Of a DNA stretch of 50,455 bases, positions 36,085-44,298 are shown piece by piece; position 1 is the first letter of the stretch, and every line of letters begins with the position of its first letter. Origin of the DNA: Gammaproteobacteria bacterium (lineage in GTDB: Bacteria; Pseudomonadota; Gammaproteobacteria; Steroidobacterales; Steroidobacteraceae). Position numbers and translations under genes: made by a program. The DNA is taken from the NCBI GenBank assembly GCA_027315105.1, contig DAHUYP010000003.1, forward strand, positions 1-50,455, given 5' to 3'. The notes below the pieces were generated by a model. The model was not told where the DNA came from. It saw nothing but the letters and a program-made list of their open reading frames with translations, and did not search any database.

Positions 36085-37551
36085 TCAGGATCCGAGGCGA
36101 TTGGGATCGCGCCAGATGCGTTCGAACGGCAGCCGCCAGGCCTGTGGCGCGATGAGTTGATGGATCGCATTCGGCCCCCATGAGCCCGGCGCATACAGGC
36201 GGACCGGCGGTGACGCCTCCAGCAATGGCGACGATACTTCCCACAGCCGTTCGATGCCGTCGGCGGTGGTAAACAACGTGTGATCGCCGCGCATGGCGTC
36301 GAGTATCAGCCGCTCATAGGCCTCGAGCACGTCGCCGATATGACCGGTGTCATGCATCGCGAACTGCAGGCTCAGCTTGTCGAGCCGCATGCCCGGTCCG
36401 GGGCGCTTGCCATAGAACGACAGCGACATCTTCGAGGCGTCCGCCAGATCGAAGGTCAGGTGATCCGGCCCCTGCGCGCCCACGCCCGAGCCCGCGGGGA
36501 ACATGCTCTTGGGCGGCTCCCGGAATGCGATGGAGATGATCCGCTGCCCCTCGGCGAGCCGTTTGCCCGTGCGCAGATAGAACGGCACGCCGGCCCAGCG
36601 CCAATTGTCGATCGAGCATTTGAGTGCGATGAAGGTCTCGGTATCCGATTCCGGGTTGATGCCCTCCTCGGAGCGGTATCCGGTGTACTGCCCGCGTACC
36701 ACGTCGGTCGGATTGATCGGCAGCATGCTGCGAAAGACCTTGTTCTTCTCCTCGCTGATGGGCGCCGGCTCCAGGGCCGTGGGCGGCTCCATCGCCATGA
36801 ACGCGAGGATCTGGAACAGGTGGGTCACTACCATGTCGCGAAACGCGCCGACGGTCTCGTAGAATGCGGCCCGTTTGCCGAGCGCCAGCGTCTCCGGCAC
36901 GTCGATCTGCACGTGGTCGATGAAATTGCGGTTCCAGATCGGCTCGAACAAGCCGTTGGCGAAGCGAAACGCGAGGATGTTCTGCGCCGGCTCCTTGCCG
37001 AGGAAGTGATCGATGCGGAAGATACGGTCCTCGTCGAATACCTCGTGCAGCCTGGCGTTCAGCGACACTGCGCTCGCCCGGTCGGTGCCGAACGGCTTTT
37101 CCATGACGATCCGCGAGCGCTCGACCAGTCCGGCTTCGCCGAGCATGCGCACCGCCGGCAACGCCGCGCTCGGCGGCACGCTCATGTAGTGCAGCCGGCG
37201 GCTCTCGCCCTCGAAGCTCTGCTCCGCCTTCTCGACGGCGGCCCGGAGCGCCGCAGCGCCCGCGGACAGCGGCACGTAGTCGAGAGTCTGGGCGAACGCG
37301 GTCCAATCGGCCTCGCTCACCTTGCGGGTCGAGAACTCCTCGAGCGCGCTGCGGGCGATGTCACGGAAGCGGTCGCGGTCGATCTCATCCAGCGACACGC
37401 CGATGATGCGGCATCCCGGGATGAATCCGGCATTGCACAGATGGAACATGCCCGGCAGCAGCTTGCGCCGAGCCAGATCTCCCGTGGCGCCCACGAGCAC
37501 CACGACCTGCGGATAGCGCGGTCCGACGTCTGGCGGAATCTTGCTCACCAT
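36085..37551 (-). CDS. zwf: Glucose-6-phosphate 1-dehydrogenase
   Basis: 488 residues. The NADP-binding GATGDLARRKL (21–31) replaces the more common GASGDL. The active-site signature RIDHFLGKE (179–187) supplies H182 and K186, and EKPFG is the third family block. It oxidises glucose-6-phosphate to 6-phosphogluconolactone, feeding the Entner–Doudoroff and pentose phosphate pathways and making NADPH. No pgl, edd or eda gene lies beside it, which is uncommon. It is single, bounded by a 315-base gap upstream. Confidence 0.96.
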   Translation of the reverse strand: MVSKIPPDVGPRYPQVVVLVGATGDLARRKLLPGMFHLCNAGFIPGCRIIGVSLDEIDRDRFRDIARSALEEFSTRKVSEADWTAFAQTLDYVPLSAGAAALRAAVEKAEQSFEGESRRLHYMSVPPSAALPAVRMLGEAGLVERSRIVMEKPFGTDRASAVSLNARLHEVFDEDRIFRIDHFLGKEPAQNILAFRFANGLFEPIWNRNFIDHVQIDVPETLALGKRAAFYETVGAFRDMVVTHLFQILAFMAMEPPTALEPAPISEEKNKVFRSMLPINPTDVVRGQYTGYRSEEGINPESDTETFIALKCSIDNWRWAGVPFYLRTGKRLAEGQRIISIAFREPPKSMFPAGSGVGAQGPDHLTFDLADASKMSLSFYGKRPGPGMRLDKLSLQFAMHDTGHIGDVLEAYERLILDAMRGDHTLFTTADGIERLWEVSSPLLEASPPVRLYAPGSWGPNAIHQLIAPQAWRLPFERIWRDPNRLGS

Positions 37552-37726
37552 TCAGATCCTTTCCATCGGCATGACGATTGGAATGAGCTGCCGGGCGGCC
37601 GGCGGCGCTCGAGTGCGGCCCCGATGCATGCGCTAGTATCACATCGACTGCGCGCACATCCCACTGCATCATCGCGCGCAGCGTGACGCAGCGCTCACTC
37701 GGCCGGCGATCGGCGGCGCGCGTTTC

Positions 37727-37737
37727 GTAAACTTTAC
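37727..37737. promoter_or_regulatory. AT-rich palindrome upstream of zwf, possible operator
   Basis: GTAAACTTTAC within TTCGTAAACTTTACAAG. The TGTAAA…TTTAC arrangement loosely recalls HexR-type sites that control zwf in other gammaproteobacteria, but spacing differs from the published consensus. Position is about 175 bases before the start codon. Confidence 0.3.
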
Positions 37738-37804
37738 AAGCCGGGGCGGCCGCGGGTGTACGTGCTGCGAGCCGCGCGCACGGCGCCGTCGGCGCCGCCG
37801 CAGC

Positions 37805-37827
37805 CAGGCAGGCAGGCAGGCAGGCAG
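37805..37827. repeat. CAGG tetranucleotide repeat (about 5.75 copies)
   Basis: An uninterrupted CAGG run just beyond the coxC stop, on the zwf-upstream side. Short tetranucleotide runs are slippage-prone; here no reading frame depends on it. Confidence 0.8.
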
Positions 37828-37866
37828 TTCAGGAGTTTCGGCGGCAGAGCGCCGCGCGCTGCAGGC

Positions 37867-38751
37867 TCAGATCCAGTAGACGAACACGAACAGCCCCAAC
37901 CACACCACGTCCACGAAGTGCCAGTACCACGCCACCGCCTCGAATGCGAAATGATTGTTCGGCGTGAAATGGCCCTTCAGCGTGCGCAGCCAGATGATCG
38001 TCAGCATGATCGCACCGATGGTCACGTGCAGACCATGGAATCCCGTCAGCATGAAGAACGTCGACCCGTAGATCCCGGTCGATAGGCGCAGGCCGAGCTC
38101 CCGATACGCCTCGCCGTACTCGTGCGCCTGCAGGCCGACGAAGGTGAAGCCCAGCAGGAACGTGCAGGCCAACCAGAATTTCAATGCGCCGCGATGCCCC
38201 GCCCTCAGCGCGTGGTGCGCCAGCGTCACCGTCAGGCCGCTGGTCAGCAGGATCAGGGTGTTGACCGCCGGCAGGCCGAAGGCCGGAATCACCTCGAACG
38301 TGCCATCCGCGCGCCCGCCGATGTGCGCCGGTCCATTGGTCGGCCAGCCCGCATCGTAGTGCTTCCACAGGAACAGCTTGTTGACGAGCTTGACGCCTTC
38401 GCCCCCGGTCCAGGGCACCGAGAACTGCCGCGCATAGAACAGCGCGCCGAAGAATGCCGCAAAGAACATGACCTCGGAGAAGATGAACCACATCATGCCC
38501 ATGCGGAATGAGCGGTCGACCTGCCGGTTGTAGATGCCATGCTGGTTCTCGCCGATGACCGTGTGGAACCAGCCGAAGAACATCGACGCCAGCAGCAGCG
38601 CCCCGGGCAGCAGCGCCCAGCCGCCCGCCCAGTCGTTGAGCAGCGAGACCGCACCGAGCATCAGGCAGAACAGTGCCACCGAGCCGAGGATCGGCCACGG
38701 GCTGCCGTGCGGAACGTAGTATTTGCTGTTGTCTGTATGCGTCTCTGACAT
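37867..38751 (-). CDS. coxC: Cytochrome c oxidase subunit III
   Basis: 294 residues with seven helices. Family blocks are WPILGSVALF, RMGMMWFIFSEVMFFAAFFGALFYA, LTVTLAHHALRAG, LQAHEYGEA, STFFMLTGFHGLHVTIGAI and a terminal EAVAWYWHFVDVVWLGLF. It binds phospholipids near the D-channel entrance and stabilises the aa3 oxidase. It is the last gene of the DUF2244–coxB–coxA–ctaG–coxC run, 29 bases after ctaG. Confidence 0.97.
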   Translation of the reverse strand: MSETHTDNSKYYVPHGSPWPILGSVALFCLMLGAVSLLNDWAGGWALLPGALLLASMFFGWFHTVIGENQHGIYNRQVDRSFRMGMMWFIFSEVMFFAAFFGALFYARQFSVPWTGGEGVKLVNKLFLWKHYDAGWPTNGPAHIGGRADGTFEVIPAFGLPAVNTLILLTSGLTVTLAHHALRAGHRGALKFWLACTFLLGFTFVGLQAHEYGEAYRELGLRLSTGIYGSTFFMLTGFHGLHVTIGAIMLTIIWLRTLKGHFTPNNHFAFEAVAWYWHFVDVVWLGLFVFVYWI

Positions 38752-38780
38752 CGCTCTTTCCTGTGGTGAAGCTCGCGCGG

Positions 38781-39338
38781 CTAGCCGGTGTTGCCGCCGC
38801 GATTGGGAACATCATAGAACGTGTACGCCAGCGTCAGGTGGTCGACATAGGCCGGGATATCGGCGTCGACGAAGAAGCGCACCGGCATCACGCGCTGCTC
38901 GCCGCGCTTGAAGGACTGCGGCGAGAAGCAGAAGCACTCGGTCTTGTGGAACCAGGCGGCGGCCTTGGACGGCACGATGTCCGGCACTGCCTGCGCCGTG
39001 GTGTCGTGACCGGTCAGGTTGTGGGCGAAGAAATCGGCTTCGTAGAGCTGGCCCGGGTGCACCTGCAGCGATTTAGTGACCGGACGGAATTCCCAATTGC
39101 CGACCGTCGGCAGGTTGGTCATGAAGTCGATGGTCACGGTGCGCGTCCGGTTGACCGCCTCGGTGCCCTGCGCCACCGCCCGCGTCAGGCTCTTCTGGTT
39201 GCCGAGCCCGGTGATCGAGCACAGCACGTCGTACAGCGGCACCAGCGCGAAGCCGAAGGCGAAGCTGCCGGCCACGAACAGCAGCAGCTTGAAGACCAGG
39301 CCGCGGTGCGCGCGACCCTTGTCGTCGGCGCCGCTCAT
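38781..39338 (-). CDS. ctaG: Cytochrome c oxidase copper chaperone CtaG (COX11)
   Basis: 185 residues: one N-terminal membrane helix (about 14–36), then a periplasmic immunoglobulin-like domain. The copper motif CFCF gives C135 and C137, and C40 just after the helix is also conserved in the family. It delivers copper to the CuB site of CoxA. The start overlaps the stop of the 45-residue gene upstream as ATGA. Confidence 0.96.
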   Translation of the reverse strand: MSGADDKGRAHRGLVFKLLLFVAGSFAFGFALVPLYDVLCSITGLGNQKSLTRAVAQGTEAVNRTRTVTIDFMTNLPTVGNWEFRPVTKSLQVHPGQLYEADFFAHNLTGHDTTAQAVPDIVPSKAAAWFHKTECFCFSPQSFKRGEQRVMPVRFFVDADIPAYVDHLTLAYTFYDVPNRGGNTG

Positions 39339-39472
39339 CGGTGCCCGTGCATCACCGCAAAGAGAATGAACGTCGCGTAGAACGCGAACGCAACCAGCCC
39401 GAACAGCAGCGCGCTGCGGCGCACGCGCCGGCGCTGCTCCCGAGCCGGCTCTTCCTTCGCTGCCGGGCTCAT
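39335..39472 (-). CDS. Small single-helix protein between coxA and ctaG
   Basis: 45 residues: [20 protein letters not shown], then one hydrophobic helix [20 protein letters not shown] and a short tail MHGHR. It starts six bases after the coxA stop and overlaps ctaG by ATGA, so it is part of the operon. Small cytochrome oxidase proteins of this size and topology occur at the same spot in other proteobacteria (sometimes labelled CoxF-like or small assembly protein). Too short for most gene finders. Confidence 0.75.
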   Translation of the reverse strand: MSPAAKEEPAREQRRRVRRSALLFGLVAFAFYATFILFAVMHGHR

Positions 39473-39478
39473 GTGCCT

Positions 39479-41104
39479 TCAGCCATGCGTGTCATGCGAG
39501 GGTGCGCCGTGCTCGAGCACCGCGAGGCTCGGCGCCTCGGTCCAGCTGTGATACGGCGCCGGCGAGGGCAATTCCCACTCCAGCCCATGGGCGCCTTCCC
39601 AGACCCGGTCGGTCGCCTTGGCGCCGCCGCGCACGCACTGCCAGATCAGCAGCGGAAACAGCAGCTGCGAGAGCCCGAAGCCGAAGCCGCCGATCGAGGA
39701 CACCATGTTCCAGTCCGCGAACTGCGTCGCATAGTCGGGAATGCGCCGCGGCATGCCGGCCAGACCGAGGAAGTGCTGCGGGAAGAACAGCACGTTGACG
39801 AAGATGGTCGACAGCCAGAAGTGCCACTTGGCGAGCTTCATGTCGTACATGTGGCCGGTCCATTTCGGCAGCCAGTAGTACACCGCGCCCATGATCGCGA
39901 ACACCGCCCCGGGCACCAGCACGTAATGGAAATGCGCCACCACGAAATACGTGTCCTGGTACTGGAAGTCGGCCGGGGCGATCGCCAGCATCAGACCGGA
40001 GAAACCGCCGATCGAGAACAGGAACAGGAACGCGATCGCCCACAGCATCGGCGGCTCGAAGCTCAGCGAGCCCTTCCACATGGTGGTGGACCAGTTGAAC
40101 ACCTTCACGCCCGTGGGGATCGCGATCAGCATGGTCGAGAGCATGAAGAACAGCTCGCTCGCCAGCGGCATGCCGACCGTGAACATGTGGTGCGCCCAGA
40201 CGATGAACGACAGGAACGCGATCGAGGCGGTCGCGTACACCATCGCGTCATAGCCGAACAGCGGCTTGCGCGAGAACGTCGGGATGATCTCCGAGACGAT
40301 GCCGAAGGCCGGCAGGATCATGATGTAGACCTCGGGATGCCCGAAGAACCAGAAGATGTGCTGGAACATGACCGGATCGCCGCCGCCCGCGGCGTTGAAG
40401 AAGCTGGTGCCGAAGAAGTGATCGGTCAGCAGCATGGTCACCGCGCCCGCCAGCACCGGCATCACCGCGATCAGCAGGTAGGCCGTGATGAGCCAGGTCC
40501 AGACGAACAGCGGCATGCGCAGCAGCGTCATGCCGGGCGCGCGCAGGTTCATGATCGTCACGATCACGTTGATCGAGCCCATGATCGAGGAGGCGCCCAT
40601 CAGATGGATCGCGAAGATCATCAACGGCAGCGCGCTGCCGGTCTGCAGTACCAGCGGCGGATACATCGTCCAGCCGCCCGCCGGGCCGCCGCCGGGTACG
40701 AACAGGGTCGCGAGCAGCAGCGTGAACGCGAACGGCAGGATCCAGAAGCTGAAGTTGTTCATGCGCGGCAGCGCCATGTCCGGTGCGCCGATCTGCATCG
40801 GAATCAACCAGTTGGCGAGCCCGACGAAGGCCGGCATGACCGCGCCGAAGATCATGATCAGCGCGTGCATCGTGGTCAGGGTGTTGAACAGCGCCGGATC
40901 GAGGAACTGCAGGCCGGGCTTGAACAGCTCGGCGCGGATCGCCATCGCAAACGAGCCGCCGAGGAAGAACATCACGCAGCTGAACACCAGGTACAGCGTG
41001 CCGATGTCCTTGTGATTGGTGGTCGTCAGCCAGCGGCCCCAGAATCCATGCGGCTTGTGATCGTGATCGTCGTGGGCTGCGGCGGCGTGTTCGGTGTTGG
41101 CCAT
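39479..41104 (-). CDS. coxA: Cytochrome c oxidase subunit I (aa3-type, A1)
   Basis: 541 residues from ATG 41104. Twelve helices carry the cofactor ligands: low-spin heme a H80 and H393, heme a3 H391, CuB H256, H305 and H306, with Y260 in GHPEVY forming the His–Tyr crosslink. E258 in that motif marks the A1 type. K334 is the K-channel lysine, and D109 with N98/N116 fits the D-channel entrance. This is the catalytic subunit that reduces oxygen and pumps protons. It follows coxB by 70 bases. Confidence 0.98.
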   Translation of the reverse strand: MANTEHAAAAHDDHDHKPHGFWGRWLTTTNHKDIGTLYLVFSCVMFFLGGSFAMAIRAELFKPGLQFLDPALFNTLTTMHALIMIFGAVMPAFVGLANWLIPMQIGAPDMALPRMNNFSFWILPFAFTLLLATLFVPGGGPAGGWTMYPPLVLQTGSALPLMIFAIHLMGASSIMGSINVIVTIMNLRAPGMTLLRMPLFVWTWLITAYLLIAVMPVLAGAVTMLLTDHFFGTSFFNAAGGGDPVMFQHIFWFFGHPEVYIMILPAFGIVSEIIPTFSRKPLFGYDAMVYATASIAFLSFIVWAHHMFTVGMPLASELFFMLSTMLIAIPTGVKVFNWSTTMWKGSLSFEPPMLWAIAFLFLFSIGGFSGLMLAIAPADFQYQDTYFVVAHFHYVLVPGAVFAIMGAVYYWLPKWTGHMYDMKLAKWHFWLSTIFVNVLFFPQHFLGLAGMPRRIPDYATQFADWNMVSSIGGFGFGLSQLLFPLLIWQCVRGGAKATDRVWEGAHGLEWELPSPAPYHSWTEAPSLAVLEHGAPSHDTHG

Positions 41105-41174
41105 GAGTGTCTCGCTGAAAGAATGCTCGCTGATTGACTGTCGTTCGAGGAAGCCGGTCGTGCCGCGGCGCTGT

Positions 41175-42011
41175 TCAGCCGGCAGCCGGCGCGGCCTGCT
41201 TGGCGGTTTCCTGCTGCGACTTGAGCCATTGCTCGAAGTCCTGCTTGCTCTTGACCTCGAGCACGATCGGCATGAAGCCGTGGTCGCGGCCGCAAAGCTC
41301 GGCGCACTGACCGCGGTAGGTGCCGATCTTGTCGGCATCGATGTCGAACCAGGCCTCGTTGATGAATCCCGGGATCGCGTCCTTCTTGATCGCCAGCGCC
41401 GGCACCCACCAGGAGTGGATCACGTCCTGGGACGTGATGAGCAGCCGCACCTTGACGCCGGCCGGCACCACCAGCGGATGATCGACCGACAGCAGATAGT
41501 TGGGCACCGTATTCGGATCGATGCCGGAGCCGAGCTCGCGCGCATGGTTGCTGTCGCGATCGAGGGTCGATAACACGCTGACACCGCTGTCGAGGTATTC
41601 GTAGCCCCACTTCCACTGATAACCGGTGACGCGGATGGTCAGTTTGGCCCCGGCGAGATCCTCCGTCTGCACCAGCACGCGCGCTGCCGGGACCGCCATG
41701 CTGATCAGGATCAGCACCGGCACCAGCGTCCAGACGATCTCCACCCGCGTGTTGTGCAGCATCTTGGTGTCGGCCACCGCACCCGTGGACTTTCGGAAGC
41801 GCACCAGCGAGAAGATCATGAAGCCGAAGACCACCACGGCGATGCCGACGCACCACCAGAACATCAGCATGTGCAGCGAGTAGATCGCCCGCGACATGGC
41901 GCTGATGCCCGGAGTCATGTTGAGGGTCCACGCCGCCTGGGCGGCCGGAGCGGCCATGGAGCCGGCAGCAGCCAGGGCGGCAATCGAGATTCGCGAAGTT
42001 TTCGTCATCAT
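41175..42011 (-). CDS. coxB: Cytochrome c oxidase subunit II
   Basis: 278 residues: a signal peptide (to about AQAA, residue 27), two membrane helices (about 45–70 and 90–112) and the periplasmic cupredoxin domain. The complete CuA site is visible: H199 (DVIHSWW), C236, E238, C240, H244 and M247 (QCAELCGRDHGFMP). It accepts electrons from cytochrome c. No fused cytochrome c domain is present. Its start overlaps the DUF2244 stop as ATGA. Confidence 0.97.
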   Translation of the reverse strand: MMTKTSRISIAALAAAGSMAAPAAQAAWTLNMTPGISAMSRAIYSLHMLMFWWCVGIAVVVFGFMIFSLVRFRKSTGAVADTKMLHNTRVEIVWTLVPVLILISMAVPAARVLVQTEDLAGAKLTIRVTGYQWKWGYEYLDSGVSVLSTLDRDSNHARELGSGIDPNTVPNYLLSVDHPLVVPAGVKVRLLITSQDVIHSWWVPALAIKKDAIPGFINEAWFDIDADKIGTYRGQCAELCGRDHGFMPIVLEVKSKQDFEQWLKSQQETAKQAAPAAG

Positions 42012-42499
42012 TCGAGCCTTACATTCTCGGGCACGCCGCCGAGCGGCGGCGATTCGTTGATACGACCGACCGATCGCATCAGCCTTCCGGCCAATGCCTG
42101 CCGTTCCTCTTCCGTCAGGAAACTACCGACTTCGTACGACCGGCCATGCGACTCGATCGTCAGGCGGCTCGGGTGCAAGTGCGTGTCGGCGCGGCGCAGT
42201 TTAACCTGCGCCCAATGCCGCGGGAACTCGACTTGCTCGCGATGTGCCCGATTCCGGGTCTCGACCGCGACCCGCTCGGGTGTCACGGTGATGATCTGGC
42301 AGTGGTGGCGGCGTTGCAAGCTGGCCCGCAAGGCCCAGCCGAGCACCCCCATTTCCAGGCCGGCGAACGGGAAAATCGGCCACAGGCCGCGCGTCGCCAT
42401 GATCGCCGCGATACCAAACGTCACCAGGCACAGGCTGCCAAAGAACAGCACCGCGCCGCGCGGCGTCAGAGAACAATTTGGCGATAGCTCGATCGTCAA
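42008..42499 (-). CDS. DUF2244 membrane protein, first gene of the cox operon
   Basis: 163 residues with two membrane helices near the N-terminus (about 14–35 and 40–58) and a soluble beta-rich tail (CQIITVTPERVAVETR, FPRHWAQVKLRR). This is the DUF2244 family, often encoded just before coxB; no function is known. The best start is TTG 42499 with no strong Shine-Dalgarno. Its stop overlaps coxB (ATGA), so oxidase expression may be coupled to it. Confidence 0.85.
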   Translation of the reverse strand: MTIELSPNCSLTPRGAVLFFGSLCLVTFGIAAIMATRGLWPIFPFAGLEMGVLGWALRASLQRRHHCQIITVTPERVAVETRNRAHREQVEFPRHWAQVKLRRADTHLHPSRLTIESHGRSYEVGSFLTEEERQALAGRLMRSVGRINESPPLGGVPENVRLE

Positions 42500-42515
42500 G
42501 GCATGGTCCGCGGAA

Positions 42516-42529
42516 TGACTTCAAAGTCA
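42516..42529. promoter_or_regulatory. Palindrome in the cox operon leader
   Basis: TGACTT CA AAGTCA, 14 bases, 17 bases before the DUF2244 start and downstream of the predicted transcription start. It could be an operator or a leader hairpin near the ribosome binding region. Confidence 0.4.
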
Positions 42530-42578
42530 GTGGGTTGCCCGCCACGAGCCGCCGCCGTGCATGGGCCGTGAAGGCGGC

Positions 42579-42607
42579 ATCATACGAAGCGATTATTTTT
42601 ACGGCAA
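42579..42607 (-). promoter_or_regulatory. Sigma-70-like promoter of the cox operon
   Basis: Minus strand TTGCCG (42602–42607), exactly 17 bases, TATGAT (42579–42584). The AT-rich spacer sits in an otherwise GC-rich gap. The predicted transcript starts near 42572, leaving a leader of about 70 bases. Confidence 0.6.
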
Positions 42608-42646
42608 GGACAAAGACCTGACCGGTCCCGGGAGTCTCGGAGCTGT

Positions 42647-43390
42647 CTAGCTGTGCGGCGCATGCGGCGCATGCGCCGCGGCCGGCGTGACCTCGAACAG
42701 CAGCCGGCTCGCCGCCGCCACGGCCGCCGCATCGCCCTCGGTGGCCGGGCAGTGAGGCAGCAGAGCCAGGCGCGGCGCGCCGAGTCTGGCCGCCAGCGTC
42801 GCCAGATTATCCTCGAGCCAGATCATGTCCGGATCGAGCACGCTGCCGATCCAGCCCGCCAGCGCCAGTCCCGAGGCGCGGATGGCGCGCTCGGTCAGCA
42901 GGGCATGATTGAGGCAGCCCAGACGCACGCCCACGACCAGCACCACCGGCAGCCCCAGCGCGCCGGCGATGTCGGCCATGGTCGCGTGCTCGCCGATCGG
43001 TGCCAGCCAGCCCCCGGTGCCTTCGACCACGACCGCCGCACAGCGTCGGCTCAGGGCCTCGAAGGCGGCCGCGACGCGCCGCGGGTCGATGGTGATCCCG
43101 GCAGCGCGCGCCGCGATGTGCGGGGATACGGGCGGGTCGAAGCAGTAGGGATTGATGAGCGCGCGCTGCAGTCCGGGCACGCAATGCGCCGCGATTGCGG
43201 CGACATCTTCGTTGATCCTGCGCGTGTCCGCAGCGCCGGCCAGCCCGCTGCTGCCGGGGCCCGGCGCGATGGTCCCGGTCGCCACCGGCTTCATGCCGGC
43301 GGCCTCGATGCTGCGCTGCTGCAGGCAGCGCAGCAGCGCCACGGTGACCCGGGTCTTGCCGACCCCGGTATCGGTGCCGGCGATGAACAC
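42647..43390 (-). CDS. bioD: Dethiobiotin synthetase BioD
   Basis: 247 residues from GTG 43390 (FIAGTDTGVGKT). The P-loop GTDTGVGKT, MKPVATG, PVSPHIAARAAG and the VEGTGGWLAPI motif are family signatures. It closes the ureido ring of dethiobiotin using CO2 and ATP. The start is uncertain because the bioC frame runs about 100 bases into this gene and no ATG exists. The C-terminus ends in a His/Ala/Pro repeat over the palindrome GCGGCGCATGCGCCGC (42664–42679). It is the last gene of the bio operon. Confidence 0.93.
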   Translation of the reverse strand: MFIAGTDTGVGKTRVTVALLRCLQQRSIEAAGMKPVATGTIAPGPGSSGLAGAADTRRINEDVAAIAAHCVPGLQRALINPYCFDPPVSPHIAARAAGITIDPRRVAAAFEALSRRCAAVVVEGTGGWLAPIGEHATMADIAGALGLPVVLVVGVRLGCLNHALLTERAIRASGLALAGWIGSVLDPDMIWLEDNLATLAARLGAPRLALLPHCPATEGDAAAVAAASRLLFEVTPAAAHAPHAPHS

Positions 43391-44298
43391 GCCGCGGCTC
43401 TTCGGCGCGCGCGCCGCAGGCTCTCGAGCGGCACCGCGGTTTCGCCGCGCAGCGTCGCCGTGGGCAGCGCGGCGCCGGCCGCCGCACCGCCGAATGCCGC
43501 GCCATAGATGATCTCGTAGCTCGCCGGCAGGCCGCTCGGCGTGCGCCGCTGTTCGTAGGCATCGAGCATGCGGCGCAGGCGGGCGCGGCCGGTCAGCCCG
43601 CGCGCGCGCGCGCTGGCGACGTTGCGCGCGCCGATGTGCTGCAGCTCGCGCATCAGGGCCTGGGCGCTGGGGTAATGCAGGCACTGGCGCTCGAGATCCA
43701 GTACCGGCTCGAGCAGCCCGGCGTGCATCAGCGCCGCGCCGAGCTGCGGCATGTCGACGAACTGATTGACGTGCACGCCCGCGTCGGCGGCCGTCCACGC
43801 GGCGCGCAATTCGTGCAGCGTCTCGGGTCCGAAGCTCGAGAACAGCAGCAGACCGCCGGGCTTGAGCACGCGCGCGAGCTCGCGCAGCACCGCATCGAGC
43901 CGGTCGCACCACTGCAGCATGAGGTTGCTGAACACGAGCTCGACGCTGTGCGCGGCCAGCGGCAGCGCATAGGCATCGGCGCAGATGCGCTCGAAGCCCC
44001 GGCGGCGCGGCCACCAGGCCCGGGGCGCCGCATTGAGCATGCCGGGCGCGATGTCCAGAGCCAGCACGCGCGCGGTCGGAAAGCGGCGGTGCAGTGCCGG
44101 GGATGCCTGGCAGGTGCCAGCGCCGAGATCCAGGATGCACTGCGGCTCGAGCGCGAAGTACTGCAGTCGCGCGAGCAGCTCGGCGCGCACGCGCTGCTGC
44201 AGCTGCGCGGCCGCATCGTAGCTGTCGCCGGCGCGGTCGAAGGCGCGCGCCAGTGCCGCGCGATCGAGCGCGAATGGCACCCCGGGGGCGCCGCTCAC
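43291..44298 (-). CDS. bioC: Malonyl-ACP O-methyltransferase BioC
   Basis: SAM-dependent methyltransferase that masks malonyl-ACP so the fatty acid system can build the pimeloyl chain. GTG 44298 overlaps the bioH stop as GTGA. The SAM motif is ILDLGAGTCQASPAL (about 55–69), with LELVFSNLMLQW-like post-I motifs (SVELVFSNLMLQWC) and VLKPGGLLLFSSFGPETL. Homology ends around YEIIYGAAFGG, roughly residue 260, but the frame stays open to 335 residues. The last 35 or so residues overlap bioD and look like out-of-frame BioD. Either the tail is a true extension or a small indel near 43400 removed the natural stop. Confidence 0.92.
   Translation of the reverse strand: MSGAPGVPFALDRAALARAFDRAGDSYDAAAQLQQRVRAELLARLQYFALEPQCILDLGAGTCQASPALHRRFPTARVLALDIAPGMLNAAPRAWWPRRRGFERICADAYALPLAAHSVELVFSNLMLQWCDRLDAVLRELARVLKPGGLLLFSSFGPETLHELRAAWTAADAGVHVNQFVDMPQLGAALMHAGLLEPVLDLERQCLHYPSAQALMRELQHIGARNVASARARGLTGRARLRRMLDAYEQRRTPSGLPASYEIIYGAAFGGAAAGAALPTATLRGETAVPLESLRRARRRAAACSSPAPIPGSARPGSPWRCCAACSSAASRPPA

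Larger units (their letters stand above)
37552..37866. other. zwf upstream region with palindrome and tetranucleotide repeat
   Basis: No gene is seen. On the minus strand the region carries a GATACT box (37635–37640) that may be a -10 for zwf, an 11-bp palindrome GTAAACTTTAC (37727–37737) that stands out in GC-rich surroundings, and a CAGG repeat near coxC. Confidence 0.45.

Noticed and set aside
34329-36155. 608-residue plus-strand frame overlapping the M28 peptidase
   Set aside because: Different frame from the peptidase, Arg/Gly/Ala-rich and without domains.
39341-41137. 598-residue plus-strand frame opposite coxA
   Set aside because: Extreme His/Arg/Glu/Gln content produced by reading coxA backwards.
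42664-42679. GCGGCGCATGCGCCGC as a terminator of the bio operon
   Set aside because: It lies inside the bioD coding end and is not followed by a T-run on the minus strand.
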